A program made the translations under genes and the position numbers. From positions 1,984,001-2,048,000 of the forward strand of contig JAWWNJ010000028.1 of the NCBI GenBank assembly GCA_037176885.1: DNA of 64,000 nucleotides. Direction: 5' to 3'. The notes below the pieces were generated by a model that worked only from the letters and a program-made list of their open reading frames with translations, was not told the origin of the DNA and ran no database searches. Below, one piece after another: positions 22,400 to 34,418 of this stretch. Source of the DNA: Favolaschia claudopus. Lineage: Eukaryota > Basidiomycota > Agaricomycetes > Agaricales > Mycenaceae. Numbering within the stretch: position 1 is the stretch's first letter; every line of letters starts with the position of its first letter.

Positions 22400-24772
22400 G
22401 TCCTGAGTTCAAAATTCGCTGATTGGTTTGCATTGTGCAATTCAAGCTCCACAGGCGAATTGATTGTGCTATTCTTTCTTCACTAGGCCTCCACTTTATT
22501 TTATTCCTTCGTAGTCAGTATGTTGACCTGGGTTGAAATACAAATGCGAAATTCAACCAAGGTTGTGCTTGTCAGCGTGAGAACATCAATTTTTGATCAG
22601 AGCACGCGCAAATAAAGCACGCATTTCCGGCTTCGACTTGTACCACCACCACCGTGTACTCAATGCTCGAAGGCTGGTCCTCGCTCCCCTCTGATTCAAC
22701 GAGCATCCGGGTCGTCAACCTGTTCCCAGCGCCTCCGATGAGCTTGAGTCGATGACCGCGCTGCTAAAATCTAGAGTGGCCGCGATTTTCTCAAGATTTT
22801 CTGCCACGATCGATAAGCTTGGAGCCTAGATGATAGAGACGAAAACCGCATGTAAGATATACCTTGATTCTGGACATCACCGCAGATAGCCAGAGATAGC
22901 CATGGCTGCGCGTCGAGACTACGTACTAGTCTGTAGTTCCCGGCCAGGGATGAAACATCTCCACACTCGCCAGTCGAATTCGAGGCTTTCTTTGCTCTGC
23001 TTCCGCGTTCAATCTTCTCGACTTTGGGGCACAACTTGAGCGCATTCGAATTCCGATTCGCTACATTCCTGCTTCTTTTATTCCCTCTGTCGATGCTCTT
23101 CAAATCTTCCAACTCATCCCCTGTGGCGTTCGTGAGAGCAATAAGCAAAGTGCGTTTCCTACATTATTTCATACTACAACTATGAGCGAAGTGGTGTTAC
23201 ATGTACTCAGGAGTTCAACGATTAACCACAGTCAATCAATATCCAACTCATAACAGCTGACCACTCTCTCGCCATCATCGCGTTTCGTCGTCAAGAAGCG
23301 AATTATTGCCAACTCCTTTTTGCGGAGACAGATTCGAACAGGTTCCGTCCGTTTGGTCGTTCTTCTTCGACAATGCGCTGGTATCGACAAGCTTCGGCGC
23401 GGCCGTAAGTCTTTTCGATGTTGAATCGAACTCACCGCTCTCATTTCCTTGTGATGTTGAACCTCCTCTTAGTTTTCGATACATTTTCAATCGTTTCTCT
23501 ATGCTCTCGTCCTCCGCCGCACCGCTAACCCTAGTAAATTGCAAGCTCGGCAGACTCGACATTCAACATCTGAAAAGTAGACACTTCCACTAATTCTTTG
23601 CCGGTGAAGCTTGTCGATTGGACGGGTTAGCCGATATAGCTAACCTGTAGCGCCGTTTCATCTCGTTTGAAAGTTTCCCTCATCATTGACACGCAGCGCA
23701 AGAATTCCGCTTTGTATCTGGAACTCTTTGGGTTCGCAAATCTGCACGGAATCTGTGCACATCTCTCTCCGTCACATCTAAGTATTTCATGCTTACTTCA
23801 CGTTGAGCAGGTTGAACTCGACAATGACTCGCATTTCTCTCGACGATCCCAGAAACTCACTGACAGCCGGCATCGCCCGAAGGCGAACCCTCGGCGGGTC
23901 ATTTCGGCAAGGAGGCAATATAATATAATTCCGTTTAGCCAGAGGAAAAAGAAGCTCCGGGCGTAACCATATGAAGATCTTCACTCGGCGTGCGAAACAA
24001 ACAGGTCCGTGCGCTCGTCCGACGACAGAATATATTGCTCGCTAAACGAGTGTGAAAGGATTGTGAAAGGAAAAAGGAAAACTTTTTTTCCGATTCGTTG
24101 GCAGCTGAATTCATTCGAGGTGTGTTGGTGTTCGGTTTTTCGAGTCCTCTGGGTTGGATGCGAATTTGCTCAGCCCTCGGTGTCAGCTGCGTCCCAATTT
24201 TCAAATGAAGTTAAAGTTCTCGGAGTCTCTCGGACTCGGAGTCTTTTCATTGGCAGGTTGGGGTGTGTGGGGTTACCTACCGTATATGCCGCAGCGGCTT
24301 CTCCTCGAAACGAAACGAACGCGAACAAGGTACGCGGGTTCAGACGGTGATTCGTTCGCTTCGACGTCGTTCTTCGCGTTCTGTTTTTAATCGATCGCGC
24401 CGAGCGTGATGATGCTGTCGCGCTTCGGTCGCGATGCGCGATGCGCGTAACCGCAAGAAGCGGAATGATCCAGACCCATCATCAGCGGACATATGGTGTT
24501 AGGCTTGACAATCACGAGCTCGGGAGCGGAGGGAGTTTTTTCTTTCGTTGAGGTGGTGAATGAAGTTCAGCTCGAGTGGTTATGGCGGGCAGAGCTCTGG
24601 CCGCAACTGAGAGACTTTGCTTACCGCTGTTGAAATGTTTACGACGAGATCTGAATCTTCCGTTCGACAGTGAGAAGCCGATCCACCGGAGCATCGGCTC
24701 GATCGTGATGACGTTAGCGATGACCTGAAACGGTTCTCACGACTAAAACACTTTTTTCGCTTTTTCTTTCAA

Positions 24773-24778
24773 GCGGGG
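24773..24778 (+). promoter_or_regulatory. CreA/Mig1-like site upstream of the sugar transporter
   Basis: GCGGGG fits the SYGGRG consensus of the carbon-repression regulator CreA. A second copy is at 24956-24961. Both lie within about 320 bp of the transporter ATG. Such a short motif occurs often by chance. Confidence 0.3.
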
Positions 24779-24955
24779 TTCAGCTAAAGTCTACTCAGCG
24801 ATGTGGCTCAAGTCTCTAGAATAGTCGGCACAGTCTATTGCATTCTACGCTTTAACACCTGTGCTTGCTTTAGGGCACGGAGAAAGAGCTTTGGACGGGT
24901 CGTCTGGGGTCTAAGTGTCGTAAAGAAGTTCTGTCTCTCCACGCGGCCCCATTAA

Positions 24956-24961
24956 GCGGGG
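24956..24961 (+). promoter_or_regulatory. Second CreA/Mig1-like site
   Basis: GCGGGG, about 130 bp upstream of the ATG and about 45 bp upstream of a TTTATAT element at 25004-25010. Closely paired sites are the usual form of functional CreA targets, but here the two are about 180 bp apart. Confidence 0.3.
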
Positions 24962-25091
24962 TAGTAAGCCCCACATCGATCAGATTGCAAATTGACGGGG
25001 CCTTTTATATGGGGCTCAAACATCAGGTGGCCTCCGACTTTCCGTCTTCTCTTCTTCGTTCAGGCCTCCCACGAAGACAGACGCGCTCACC

Positions 25092-27510
25092 ATGTCCTCC
25101 GAAAAAGAGAAGTCTGAGCCTGTTATCGAGGTCGAGCAGTCGCAGCCCTCGGCGATGAACGTCGTCGACAACCCTCTCCAAGTGAGTCTGGTCGTGTGCT
25201 TCCCTTTTTCGCGATAGCGCTGACCAATTTTTCTTTTTCCCCTCAGCGCGTTTCCAAGGATCGCGTTCTCTCCGACGTTGAGGAGTTCTGCAAGACCCAC
25301 AACCTCGCAGAGCACACCGCTCTCTTCCGCCGCGCCGCCCTCGTCGCTCGTGACTCCACCAACTTCGCCAATGTCTCTGAGCTCGAGGAGGAGGAGCTCA
25401 CGGCGCTCCACTACGAGCGGGACCACAAATGGGCGGGGCCGTTCCAGATGTGGTACTCTATCATTCTCTGTGCTGTTGGTGCGGCGACGCAAGGATGGGA
25501 TCAGACTGGCTCCAACGGCGCGAACTTGTCGTTCCCCGAGGAGTTTGGTATCGCGGGTACGGGCCGAGATGAGTGGATTGTGGGTGTCGTCAACTCCATT
25601 ATTTTCTTGTCTGCTGGCTTGATGTGCGTCTTTCATTTCACTCATCTCCCTCATTCGTTGCCTTTTTTTCGCCGCTGACTAACCATACGTCCACAGCGGC
25701 GCGTTCATCGTTGACCCCCTCAATCACTACCTCGGTCGTCGTGGCGAAATTTTCCTCACCGCTCTCATTCTCTTCGCCACCCCCATCGGCTCCGGTTTCA
25801 CACACTCATGGCAAGCGCTCTTCGCCGTTCGTTTCATCCTCGGTATCGGTATCGGCGCCAAGAACGCTACGGTCCCCATCTTCTCGTCCGAGCTGGCACC
25901 AGCGCGTATCCGTGGCGCCCTCGTCATGTTCTGGCAGTTATGGGTCACTTTCGGTGCGTCATCCCTCCTTATCATTTCATTGTCTACCTCGTCCTGATAA
26001 ACAACGCGCGATAGGTATCTTCGCCGGCTTTGCCGCCAACGTCATCGTCAAGGACGTCCCCCGTATCGCCTGGCGTCTGCAACTCGGCTCCGCCTTCATC
26101 CCCGCCTTCTTCCTCGCCCTCGGCATCTACTTCTGCCCCGAGTCCCCCCGTTGGTTGATGAAGCACGGCAAGCACGACCAGGCGTTCCAATCGTACCTGC
26201 GCATTCGGAGCCACCCCATCATCGCCGCGCGGGATCTGTACATCTCGTATGTCATGTACCTCGAGGAGATCGCCAACGCCAAGGGCGCCAGCTACTTTGC
26301 GCGTCTGCGCGACTGCTTCACCGTTCCCCGTATCCGTCGCGCTAACTATGGTGCCTCGACTGTCATGTTGGCGCAGCAGATGTGCGGTATCAACAGTGAG
26401 TGTTATTTTTGTTGACTGACGTGGGTGGCTTGCTGATCGGATGTTGCTAGTTATCTCGTTCTACAGCTCAAGTATTTTCCGTGATGTTGGATACACCGCC
26501 GACCAGGCTCTGTATGCGTCCCTCGGCTATGGCGCGCTTCAATTCGTCTTCACCATCCCGACTGTGTTCTTGATCGACACCAAGGGCCGCCGAACGTTGA
26601 CGCTGATGGTGAGTTCGCTCCCATCAACTCGTCGTTGTATGATTCTCATTGTTTCCTTCTTTGCGCAGACCTTCCCCCTCATGTTCTTGTTCCTGCTCGC
26701 CGCCGGTCTGTCGCTCCTGAAGACTACCGGAACTCAAGGCGAACGTCTTGGCCCCCTCGTCCTGTGAGTACCTCTTATATGACTCGGTTGTTCGGTGCTT
26801 ATACTTCATCAGGTTCGTGTACCTCTTCACCATCATGTACTCCCTCGGCGAGGGCCCCGTCGCCTTCCAGTACTCCGCCGAGGTCTTCCCCACCGTCCAG
26901 CGTGAGCAGGGCATGGCCTGGGCTGTCTGCATCAACAACACCTTCGGTACGTCGTCTCTTTATCCTCGCCTACACAGACTAACACCGTGTCTGCCCCTGT
27001 TCAGCTGGTGTCCTCGGCCTGACCTTCCCCCGTATGACCACGGTGTTCACCCCCACCGGAGCTTGTGCGTCGTTTCTGCTTTCCGTTGTTGTGCCGAAGC
27101 GCTGACATTGACATTGTCTCCGTTCCGTTTCAATACAGTCGGGTTCTACGCGGCACTCAACCTCATCGCGTGGGTCATGATCTTCTGTTTCGTTCGCGAG
27201 ACGAAGGAGCTTACCTTGGAGGAAATCGACCGTGAGTCTCGTTTCGTCTTTTATTCCGTCCGCACGTTTCTCATTCCTTCCTTTCTCCTTTCATTCCTTC
27301 CGCGATAATACAGAGGTATTCTCCGTACCCACGTCGACGTACATCAAGTACGAGTCGACCGTATGGCTGCCGTGGTTCATCAAGCGCTACATCTTCTTCC
27401 GCAAGGACGTGCCGAGGCCTGCTCCCCTCATCGAGAAGGTCGCGTTCGTCGACCACGACCACACTGCTACCCACAGTGTTGCCCACACCGAGGACAAGGA
27501 AGAGAAGTAG
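25092..27510 (+). CDS. MFS sugar/polyol transporter
   Basis: This multi-intron gene encodes about 600 residues. A long hydrophilic N-terminus (MSSEKEKSEPVIEVEQ...) precedes a twelve-helix sugar-porter core. Family signatures in order: ATQGWDQTGSNGANLSFP, HYLGRRGEIFLTALILF, IGIGAKNATVPIFSSELAP, PARIRGALVMFWQLWVTFGI, PESPRWLMK, QQMCGIN followed by IISFYSSSIF after splicing, DTKGRR, and SLGEGPVAFQYSAEVFP. The C-terminal half closes with RETKELTLEEID and a hydrophilic tail ending HTEDKEEK. It imports hexoses or polyols across the plasma membrane by proton symport; the exact substrate cannot be read from sequence. The start ATG follows CACC (CTCACCATG), a good fungal context. It lies 0.9 kb upstream of the GH7 gene on the same strand, which suits uptake of cellulose breakdown products. 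Confidence 0.9.
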
Positions 27511-28416
27511 GTAATGGATGCATTAATGGGTGGATTGGTTCGGTGGTTGGTGGTTACAAAGTAAAAGTTTTACGAAAGGGAGGAGTGTTTTTCGACCTTC
27601 CCGCTACATATGTCTTAAGTTTATTTATCTCAATCTAATGGTTCGAATTCGGAAGTACTACAGTCATTGCATGCAGGTTTCTACTCGCAGTGTCCTGTGA
27701 GTCGAAAGAGCGGAAAGTGTATGTTAGCGCTTGTTTGGCTGCGACATCCGCCCGACATCAGTGCATCTTCCACCGACGTTCATCGCGCGATTCAGCCGAT
27801 TCTTCAGTCTTCTTGTCGGCGGCTTGGCAAGTGATTCAACTTTACTTTGGGCTTCGCGCCGTCGCCCCGCGAAAACATTCACTCGGTCTTTCCTCCCCCG
27901 CCGGAAAAATCGAAGCAGCGGTCCGCCAATATTTTTCCACCACGGTAGCCACTCCCCAGCCTCCTCCGTTGAATCATCTGACAAGCCAGCAGGCTTAACT
28001 GTGCGAACTCAACTTCTATTCTGCTAGATTTTAGGCTCTCCTTCCTTCGATTCACGGAGTTTAATCGGGAGTCGTCTTGGCAAGTTTCAGCTTTTGCTGG
28101 AGTTCATGGACGCTCTTACCCCTCTTTTGGGATCTGGGCTCAAGAGCGACGGCCCTACACTGTCCGTCCACCTGTGACTTGGTTGGCTGTTTTGATTCCG
28201 AAGTAAAAGCGCCGGTCAGTAGTTTGCGGTCCGACAAATATCCTCGATGCAATGAATTTTGCTGCGCCCGACTGGTCCTGAGTCCTTGTGCTCTCGGGTG
28301 CCCGTCTCACGAGGTCGGTAATGTGCTTGGATTTGGGCAGTATAAAGGGTGCAAGTGAATTCATTGTTGATTCAGTCCTCAGACCCCTGTTAAACGGTAC
28401 TACTTCCCTGGCAACC
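27511..28416. other. Intergenic region upstream of the GH7 gene
   Basis: No gene was seen. It contains a CCCCGC (reverse CreA-like) element near 27865 and the TATA box at 28341. It is the presumed cellobiohydrolase promoter. Confidence 0.45.
28341..28346 (+). promoter_or_regulatory. TATA box of the GH7 gene
   Basis: TATAAA, within GGGCAGTATAAAGGG, lies 76 bp upstream of the ATG at 28417. This is a typical spacing for highly expressed fungal secreted enzymes. Confidence 0.55.
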
Positions 28417-30924
28417 ATGTCCGGCTTACTCGTCCTCGCTGCTCTCCTCCCTTTCGCTGTCGGTCAATTGGTTGGAACGAACCAGGCAGAGAACCACCCG
28501 ACGATGACTTGGCAGAAATGTACTGGAACTGGCGGTATGTTAACGACTTCATTTCATTGTTTCCCGCCGTCTCATCCGTGATAATTAGGAAACTCTTGCA
28601 CTACTCAGTCTGCCTCCGTTGTCATCGACGCCAACTGGCGCTGGCTGCACCAAGGGGCTAGCGGCTTCACCAACTGCTACACCGGTTCGACCGCCGCTTC
28701 CTCCATCTTTGGCTTCTTTACTCAGAGTTCCTCACCATAGGAAACACCTGGGATACTTCGATCTGCCCTGACGGCAAGACCTGTGCGGCCAACTGTGCTC
28801 TCGACGGTAAGCATCCCCAGCGAGCATCCATCTCAAACAAAACGTTGATCGCTTTTGTGAAGGCGCGGACTACTCCGGTAGAGTCGCTTCCTCGAATGAT
28901 TTTTCGCCGTCTAACGTAGTATAGGCACCTACGGAATCAGCACGAGCGGAAACGCACTCACGATGAAATTCGTTACTGGTAAGCTTTTCTCGTATCCAAT
29001 GCTTTGCTCCCTTCATTCTTTTTACAGTCAGCCAGCAACCCAACATCGGCAGTCGTGTCTACTTGATGGCTCCGGGAAGTCAAACCGCGTACCAGACTTT
29101 CCAATTCGCCAACCAGGAATTCGTGAGCTTCATCATTGCGGTTCTGTTAACTGCTCAGCTAATCATTTCCTTGTTTTAGACGTGAGTACCCGAGAAATAG
29201 ATCATTGAAACAGCAAATTCTTAACGGATTCAAAGATTCGACGTCGATGTCTCCCAGGTTCGTCACTACATTTCATCCTGGACTCTACGGGAAGCTCAGT
29301 CATTCTCAGTTGCCCTGTGGTCTCAACGGCGCTCTCTACTTCTCCCAAATGGACGCCGATGGTGGTGTCGCCAAATCGAACGGCGCCAACAAGGCCGGAG
29401 CCAAGTACGGAACTGGCTACTGCGACGCTCAATGCCCGCGCGACATCAAGTTCATCAACGGAGTTGCTAACTCTGCTGGTTGGCAACCCAGCCCCAACGA
29501 TAGTGCGTTACTCTTCCATCGATTTCAGTGCGCCTGAATTAATTCGCCTTCTATAGCCAATGCCGGAACTGTGAGTCCATTTCTCACTTAGAGTATCATA
29601 TTGCTGGAAGTCGCATTTCATAGGGAACTATGGGTGAGTTACACTTCGAATATCATCGTCGAACGATCTCAGATTCGCCATAGGAACGTGCTGCCCCGAG
29701 ATGGATGTCTGGGAAGCCAACAGCGTTTCTGCGGCTTTCACCCCGCACCCTTGCAGTACGTCGCCGATACTGAAAAATCGATCAACGATTAACTGACGAT
29801 ATTTCAGCTACTCAGGGACAGAGCACCTGCACCGGAACCAGCTGCTCTCAGCCCAACTCGTAAGCTTTTTGCTACGATCAGACTGAGGAGCGAATATCGA
29901 CAACGCGCTCTAGCACTCAAGGTACTTGCGACCAAGCCGGCTGCGACTTCAACTCGTACCGCATGGGCAACACCGCCTTTTATGGCCCCGGCAAGACTGT
30001 CAACACCCAGCAGAAGTTCACCGGTACGTGGTTTATTCGACTTGCCCGCGGACTCCAACTTACCGTTCATTTCCTTTCTCCTTCCCTCCTCCTTCGAATC
30101 ATCGCGGCTCAGTGGTGAGCTTTCCGCTCCCCAATATTCGACGCGACGGTTCTGAATGCGACTCTAACAGGTTACTCAATTCATCGGAAACCCGATTAAC
30201 CAGATCAAGCGGTTCTACGTTCAGAACGGCAAGGTGATTTCCAACTCGAACAGTACCATCTCTGGTGGGTGTCTCTCGAATGTGCGTCGAAACTGAGCGT
30301 GACTGGGATACCGTAGGTGTCAGCGGTAACTCCATCACCGACTCCTTCTGCGCTGCTCGTGAGTTCAATTTATATTTTGTTTGATTTTCCGTTGAATCGT
30401 TCCTTCCAGAAAAGACCGCTTTCGGCGTCAGTCTTCCTTTCGCGTTCAACGAATTAAATTTTGAATGTTCGCGGAAATCTCACAGGACAGCAACACCTTC
30501 TCGCAGAAGGGCGGATTGGCCGGTATCTCCAAGTCTGCTAGCGCCGGAATGGTCCTCGTCATGTCCATCTGGGTACGGCCTTTCTATTTCTATTTCTCGC
30601 TTGCGCATTTCGGGAAATTTTAACAAATATCTGGGTTTTTTTTTCAAGGACGACCATGCCGCCAACATGCTCTGGCTCGACGCTCCCTACCCCCCGAACA
30701 AATCTGCCAGCTCTCCCGGTGTTACGTGAGTCCCATCCTCCTCAATCCAGGCACAACAACTCCTACTTACTGAGCGCATGACCTATGGCAGCCGTGGAAC
30801 ATGTTCCCCGAGCTCCGGCGCTCCCAAGGACGTCGAGTCCAACAACGCCAACGCGCAAGTCACCTACTCGAACATCAAGTTCGGCCCCATCGGCTCGACG
30901 TTCGCACAGGGCAGTGCGCAGTAA
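28417..30924 (+). CDS. GH7 cellobiohydrolase without CBM1
   Basis: A very intron-dense gene (about 17 introns) encoding about 450 residues. The signal peptide is [17 protein letters not shown]. Core blocks: [105 protein letters not shown], the catalytic EMDVWEANS (Glu-x-Asp-x-x-Glu), [54 protein letters not shown] and [18 protein letters not shown]. It stops right after the core, so there is no linker or cellulose-binding module. It releases cellobiose from chain ends outside the cell. Reading the conserved frame requires two 2-nt exons (29180-29181, 30113-30114) plus 14- and 10-nt exons near 29575 and 29626. The ATG context is ACCATG. Confidence 0.92.
29180..29181 (+). other. 2-nt exon (AC) inside the GH7 gene
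   Basis: It is flanked by intron 29123-29179 (GTGAGC..TTAACTG..TTTTAG, 57 nt) and intron 29182-29235 (GTGAGT..CTTAAC..AAAG, 54 nt). Joining GAATTC + AC + ATTCGAC restores the family sequence QEFTFDVD; omitting AC shifts the frame. Confidence 0.65.
30113..30114 (+). other. Second 2-nt exon (TG) inside the GH7 gene
   Basis: It is flanked by intron 30024-30112 (GTACGT..CTCAG, 89 nt) and intron 30115-30170 (GTGAGC..CTAACAG, 56 nt). ACCG + TG + GTTACTCAA gives the family sequence KFTVVTQF; without TG the frame is lost. Confidence 0.65.
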
Positions 30925-31431
30925 AGAAGTGTTGTCGATTAAATCGGACTTTCTTTCAACCAGAACGGCATTGGTTTGGATTGGGGGTCGGGAAATTTCA
31001 GTATCGGTTTTACTTTCTCCTCCGAAAAATGTATTGTACTTCAAATAACAACAAATTGCTGCGCACATTTGTGGGATCGAAGCTGAATGAGTTTCGAAGT
31101 GAACGATGCTTTCATTTCCAAATCTAGGGCTCTCCTTGGTCATGAAACTTGGCGACAACTCAACCGCCTTTGCCTTTCCCGCTTTCTCCATTCTTAACAT
31201 GTCCAGTCTTACAGAAATCAAGCGCACGGGACGAACGAACGAGCGACACCGATAGATCGATTACTTCAACCTACGAGATAATTTTAAAACGGATAAGTAG
31301 TCTACAACGAACGAAGAAAAAACGATAGATAACTCGAAAGCAAATAAGCAAACATTCAACTCCGTTAACTCGACATCCAACACTCCCTACGCCTCCACCT
31401 CCACCTCCACATCGAATCAAATCCAACCAAA
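30925..31431. other. Convergent intergenic region (GH7 / acid phosphatase)
   Basis: This is the 3' flanking sequence of two convergent genes, AT-rich with no gene. CCTCCACCTCCACCTCCAC near 31391 is a short TCCACC microsatellite next to the phosphatase stop. Confidence 0.45.
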
Positions 31432-33536
31432 TCAAGCGCAAGCCGAATTCGCACAAGGAATGATAGCTGCAAAGCAAGTCAGCTCTCACAAACTCTCACA
31501 ATACGAACGAAAGAAAAGACAAGAAACACTCACCACCCCCACTCGTCGTCCTTGGACTCATCTGCCACGGCGTCGTCTTATTCAACCCCAGCATATTCAC
31601 CGGCGCGGGCAACTTGTCAGGCGTCTGCGTCTTGTCGAGCCCCGGGCGCACGAAGACGCCGCGGCCGCCGGCGCCGGTGGCGTGGAGGTTTGGGGCGGGG
31701 AAGGGTTGGAAGAGGGCGGATGCTGGAAGATATTGATTTGAGTGAGTTGGTGGGATGACGTGAGAAGAATGAATGAATGAAGGGGAAAGAAGAGGAAGGG
31801 GGAAGGACGACGTACTGAGAGCACCAGGAGCGACACCAGTAAGGTTGAACTGCGGGACCTTGTCAGCGGGGATCCGAGTGTTCTTGTGTCCCGTCTTGGC
31901 CGCGACGAAGGAGTAGACGTTGTTGAGGTCGCTGTCATCGCAGTATCAATATGAATAGATAGATATATGGACGGATGGATGGATAGATAGACGCACGAAT
32001 TCGTATCCCCCCTCCCAAGACTCTTCAACCCCCAATTATTCTGCACAGTGCTCAGCGAGGAGTAATGTGTGTACAGAGTATCGTCCGTTGTGCCGCGCAG
32101 TTTCAGCGGGACGGCGCCACCTAAGTATACGCACAAAATACGTTAGAGTGGATTCAACCAATAGGATAAGTAAGGAAGGTGGAAAGTTGCAACGCACCAA
32201 GCAAAATGCTAGCAATCCTATTCTGCTGCGAATACGTCTCGGCTTCATCGAATGTCACCATGATGAGGGTCTCCCCGTCGTTGACGCGGGGGTCGGTGAG
32301 GAGGGGGAGGAGCCAGTATTCGAGGAAGGAGGCGGCGAAGTCGATGGTGGTGTCGTGCGCGTCGTTTACCTGGGTGGATTGAGATAAGAATGAAGAAGCG
32401 ATATCGTATCACAAAAGAAGAAAGAGGGGAAGAGAGAGGAAGAGGAGGACGCACCATGTTCGGGGTGACGAATACCCATTGAGGAAGCGTTCCGTTGACC
32501 TAAATTGAGTGACGGTGAGCAGAGAAGTGGGCAGAGAAGAGGAATTAGCTACTTACGACGTCGTTGGCAAAGTCGTTGAACGTACGGATGCGCTTGACGC
32601 GTTTCGGGTCCTGCGAGATGGCGTCGTAGATCATGCTGGCCGATTCAATCAAAACCGCCTATTGAGCGAAAATAGGTATTAGGAAAGAGGGCTGGGGACT
32701 CACAGCGGGTTGTGTTTGCGGACGTAGTAGGGATAGTCGGCTGAACCTGGAGAGATGTAATTCTTGGCGTGATAGCTGAACGGGGATGACGAGAAATTCG
32801 ATGGAGATTAGGGATAGCAGGACATCCAGAGCAGAGCAGACGCACTCGAACCCGTAGTATGAGGTCGTGGGCATGTTTTCTTGATAAGTAGCCCAAGTGA
32901 CCCCTCGCTCCTCGAGAAGATCGACAACGGTGGAGATATTCGAGGGGACGTGGTACCTGCAGACAAAGAATGAGTTCACTGGGAAAATAGCGGAGAGAAA
33001 TGGGCGAACATATTGTCATCGTGCATCCTAGAAACCCGTAATCAGGCCAATCTAAAACATAACATACGAAGGGACTCACCCAAAGAAATCCCCTCCAATC
33101 GCAGCAACGTCTGTTTACCCACGCACGAAATTAGAGAACCCGTAGGAATTCCAACGAGTTTTTCTCACAGTTGGGTTCAGAGGGGTGCGTTACAGCCATT
33201 GAGTTGGTCAGCAGGATGCCTTGCTCAGCCAGAGATTCGAAAACCGGCGTAGAAGCAGCGGTCTTTGGGTGCCACCGAGTCAGTAAGAAATTCAGAGTTA
33301 GATGAAGCGATAAAACATACAGCAAAGTCGGTGTTCTCAAGCCACACTTGGATGAACCTGTTAAACGCCTTGCCTTTGGTTTTGTGCCTGTCATTGAGCG
33401 TGGAATTCGAGAAGCTCGTGTAGTTGGCCGTTTGCACGAGCGGACCACGCGATGGAGGCGCGAAGACCTGGGCTGAAGCCGCCGAGGCAAGGCGGGCGGA
33501 AGAAGCGAGAAGGAGAACGGCGGCAAGGCGGGCCAT
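31432..33536 (-). CDS. Secreted acid phosphatase (phosphoesterase family, fungal PhoA-like)
   Basis: This multi-intron gene encodes about 430 residues. The signal peptide is MARLAAVLLLASSARLASA. Conserved blocks in order: FNRFIQVWLENTDF, then FESLAEQGILLTNSMAVTHP with SEPNY, IGGDFFGM, DDNMYHVPSNISTVVDLLEE, GVTWATYQENMPTTSYYGFE, WVFVTPNMVNDAHDTT, MVTFDEAETYSQQNRIASIL and THYSSLSTVQNNWGL. These match the PF04185-type acid phosphatases that release phosphate from organic esters outside the cell. The predicted last exon after a GTGAGT..CAG intron reads AIIPCANSACA, stopping at 31432. One intron near 31940-32000 contains a GATA/GGAT tetranucleotide tract. It lies convergent to the GH7 gene. Regulation by phosphate starvation is likely from family knowledge; no specific site was identified. 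Confidence 0.88.
31955..31991. repeat. GATA/GGAT microsatellite in an intron
   Basis: A short run of TAGATAGATA, then GGATGGATGGATAGATAGA, within an intron of the acid phosphatase gene. It is likely length-polymorphic. Confidence 0.7.
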
Positions 33537-34418
33537 TATGGGGGGAGAAAGCCGTTGTCGAGCTCGATAGGTGCAAGGGACTTAAAACGCTGGCGCGGAG
33601 GTTGACGATGATCATCATGTGCGAAACGTGTGCTTCGTGATTGGTGCATTAAAATGATGGCCGACGTCCGGGACCGACATGTCCACGCGTTTGCTTGTCG
33701 GCTTTAGCCGAATGCTCCTTGTTCTCCGCCACTTCCTTGCAAAGGGTCAGACGGCTTGTAGAACGGAAAGACTCAGTGACGCTGAATCTCCCTATAACAT
33801 CAAGGCTTTTCACGGTCACTACATAGCATCTAGGGGTCTCACACAAGTGTCTTTACCAAATCTTTGCCGACTCCGAGCGACCGCAAACGTTCGCAAAGTG
33901 AATCTCCATCCGCAAGCCCAGCGTGCGGCGCTATTTACCTACTACAGTTCTGTTCAGAGCGTCCCTCGTGTATGTATCACGTCGTACCGCAGGCTGCGCG
34001 ATTTGTTGAGTGAGACTCTACTACGTATACTAGAGTCCCCTGACAGGCTGCAATGACCCCCATGTCGAAGTCTCGAAGAACGTGCGCTTCTACGCGGTCC
34101 TCATTTCAATGATTGTGAGTGTGATCAGATGTTCCCGCTGCAGAAACCATTGACTCGTTAACCAATGTTGTGGGTCTATGCCTCGGAGCTCTATAATTAT
34201 TGACTCAAAACTCCCAGTGTTCTTTCCCAACGATGCAAGTTGTATCTCCAACCTTTCTCTTGTGCACACATATTGTTTCTCTCGATTCCTGTAATCAGTT
34301 TATCGTCGCTCATTCGTGCTCAGGTTATCTAGGAAGATTTCGGAATCGTTGGCGCAGAAGACAGGGTTTAAGTCAGGATCAGGTATGCCTCAGCTTCTGC
34401 ACATTGCTCACATGCACC
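33537..34418. other. Intergenic region at the inner edge of the right arm
   Basis: No gene is supported. Similarity to the left arm begins only near 34419, so this stretch is single-copy. Confidence 0.4.

Larger units (their letters stand above)
22400..25091. other. Long intergenic region without a recognised gene
   Basis: Minus-strand frames at 23562-23275 and 23148-22771 have acidic/basic, plausible-looking composition, but I could not connect them through sensible splice sites and neither matches a known family. The last 400 bp is the presumed promoter of the sugar transporter. Confidence 0.4.

Noticed and set aside
22771..23562. Two minus-strand frames that might form a small gene
   Set aside because: I could not join them with a GT..AG intron that keeps an open frame, and the composition alone is not evidence.
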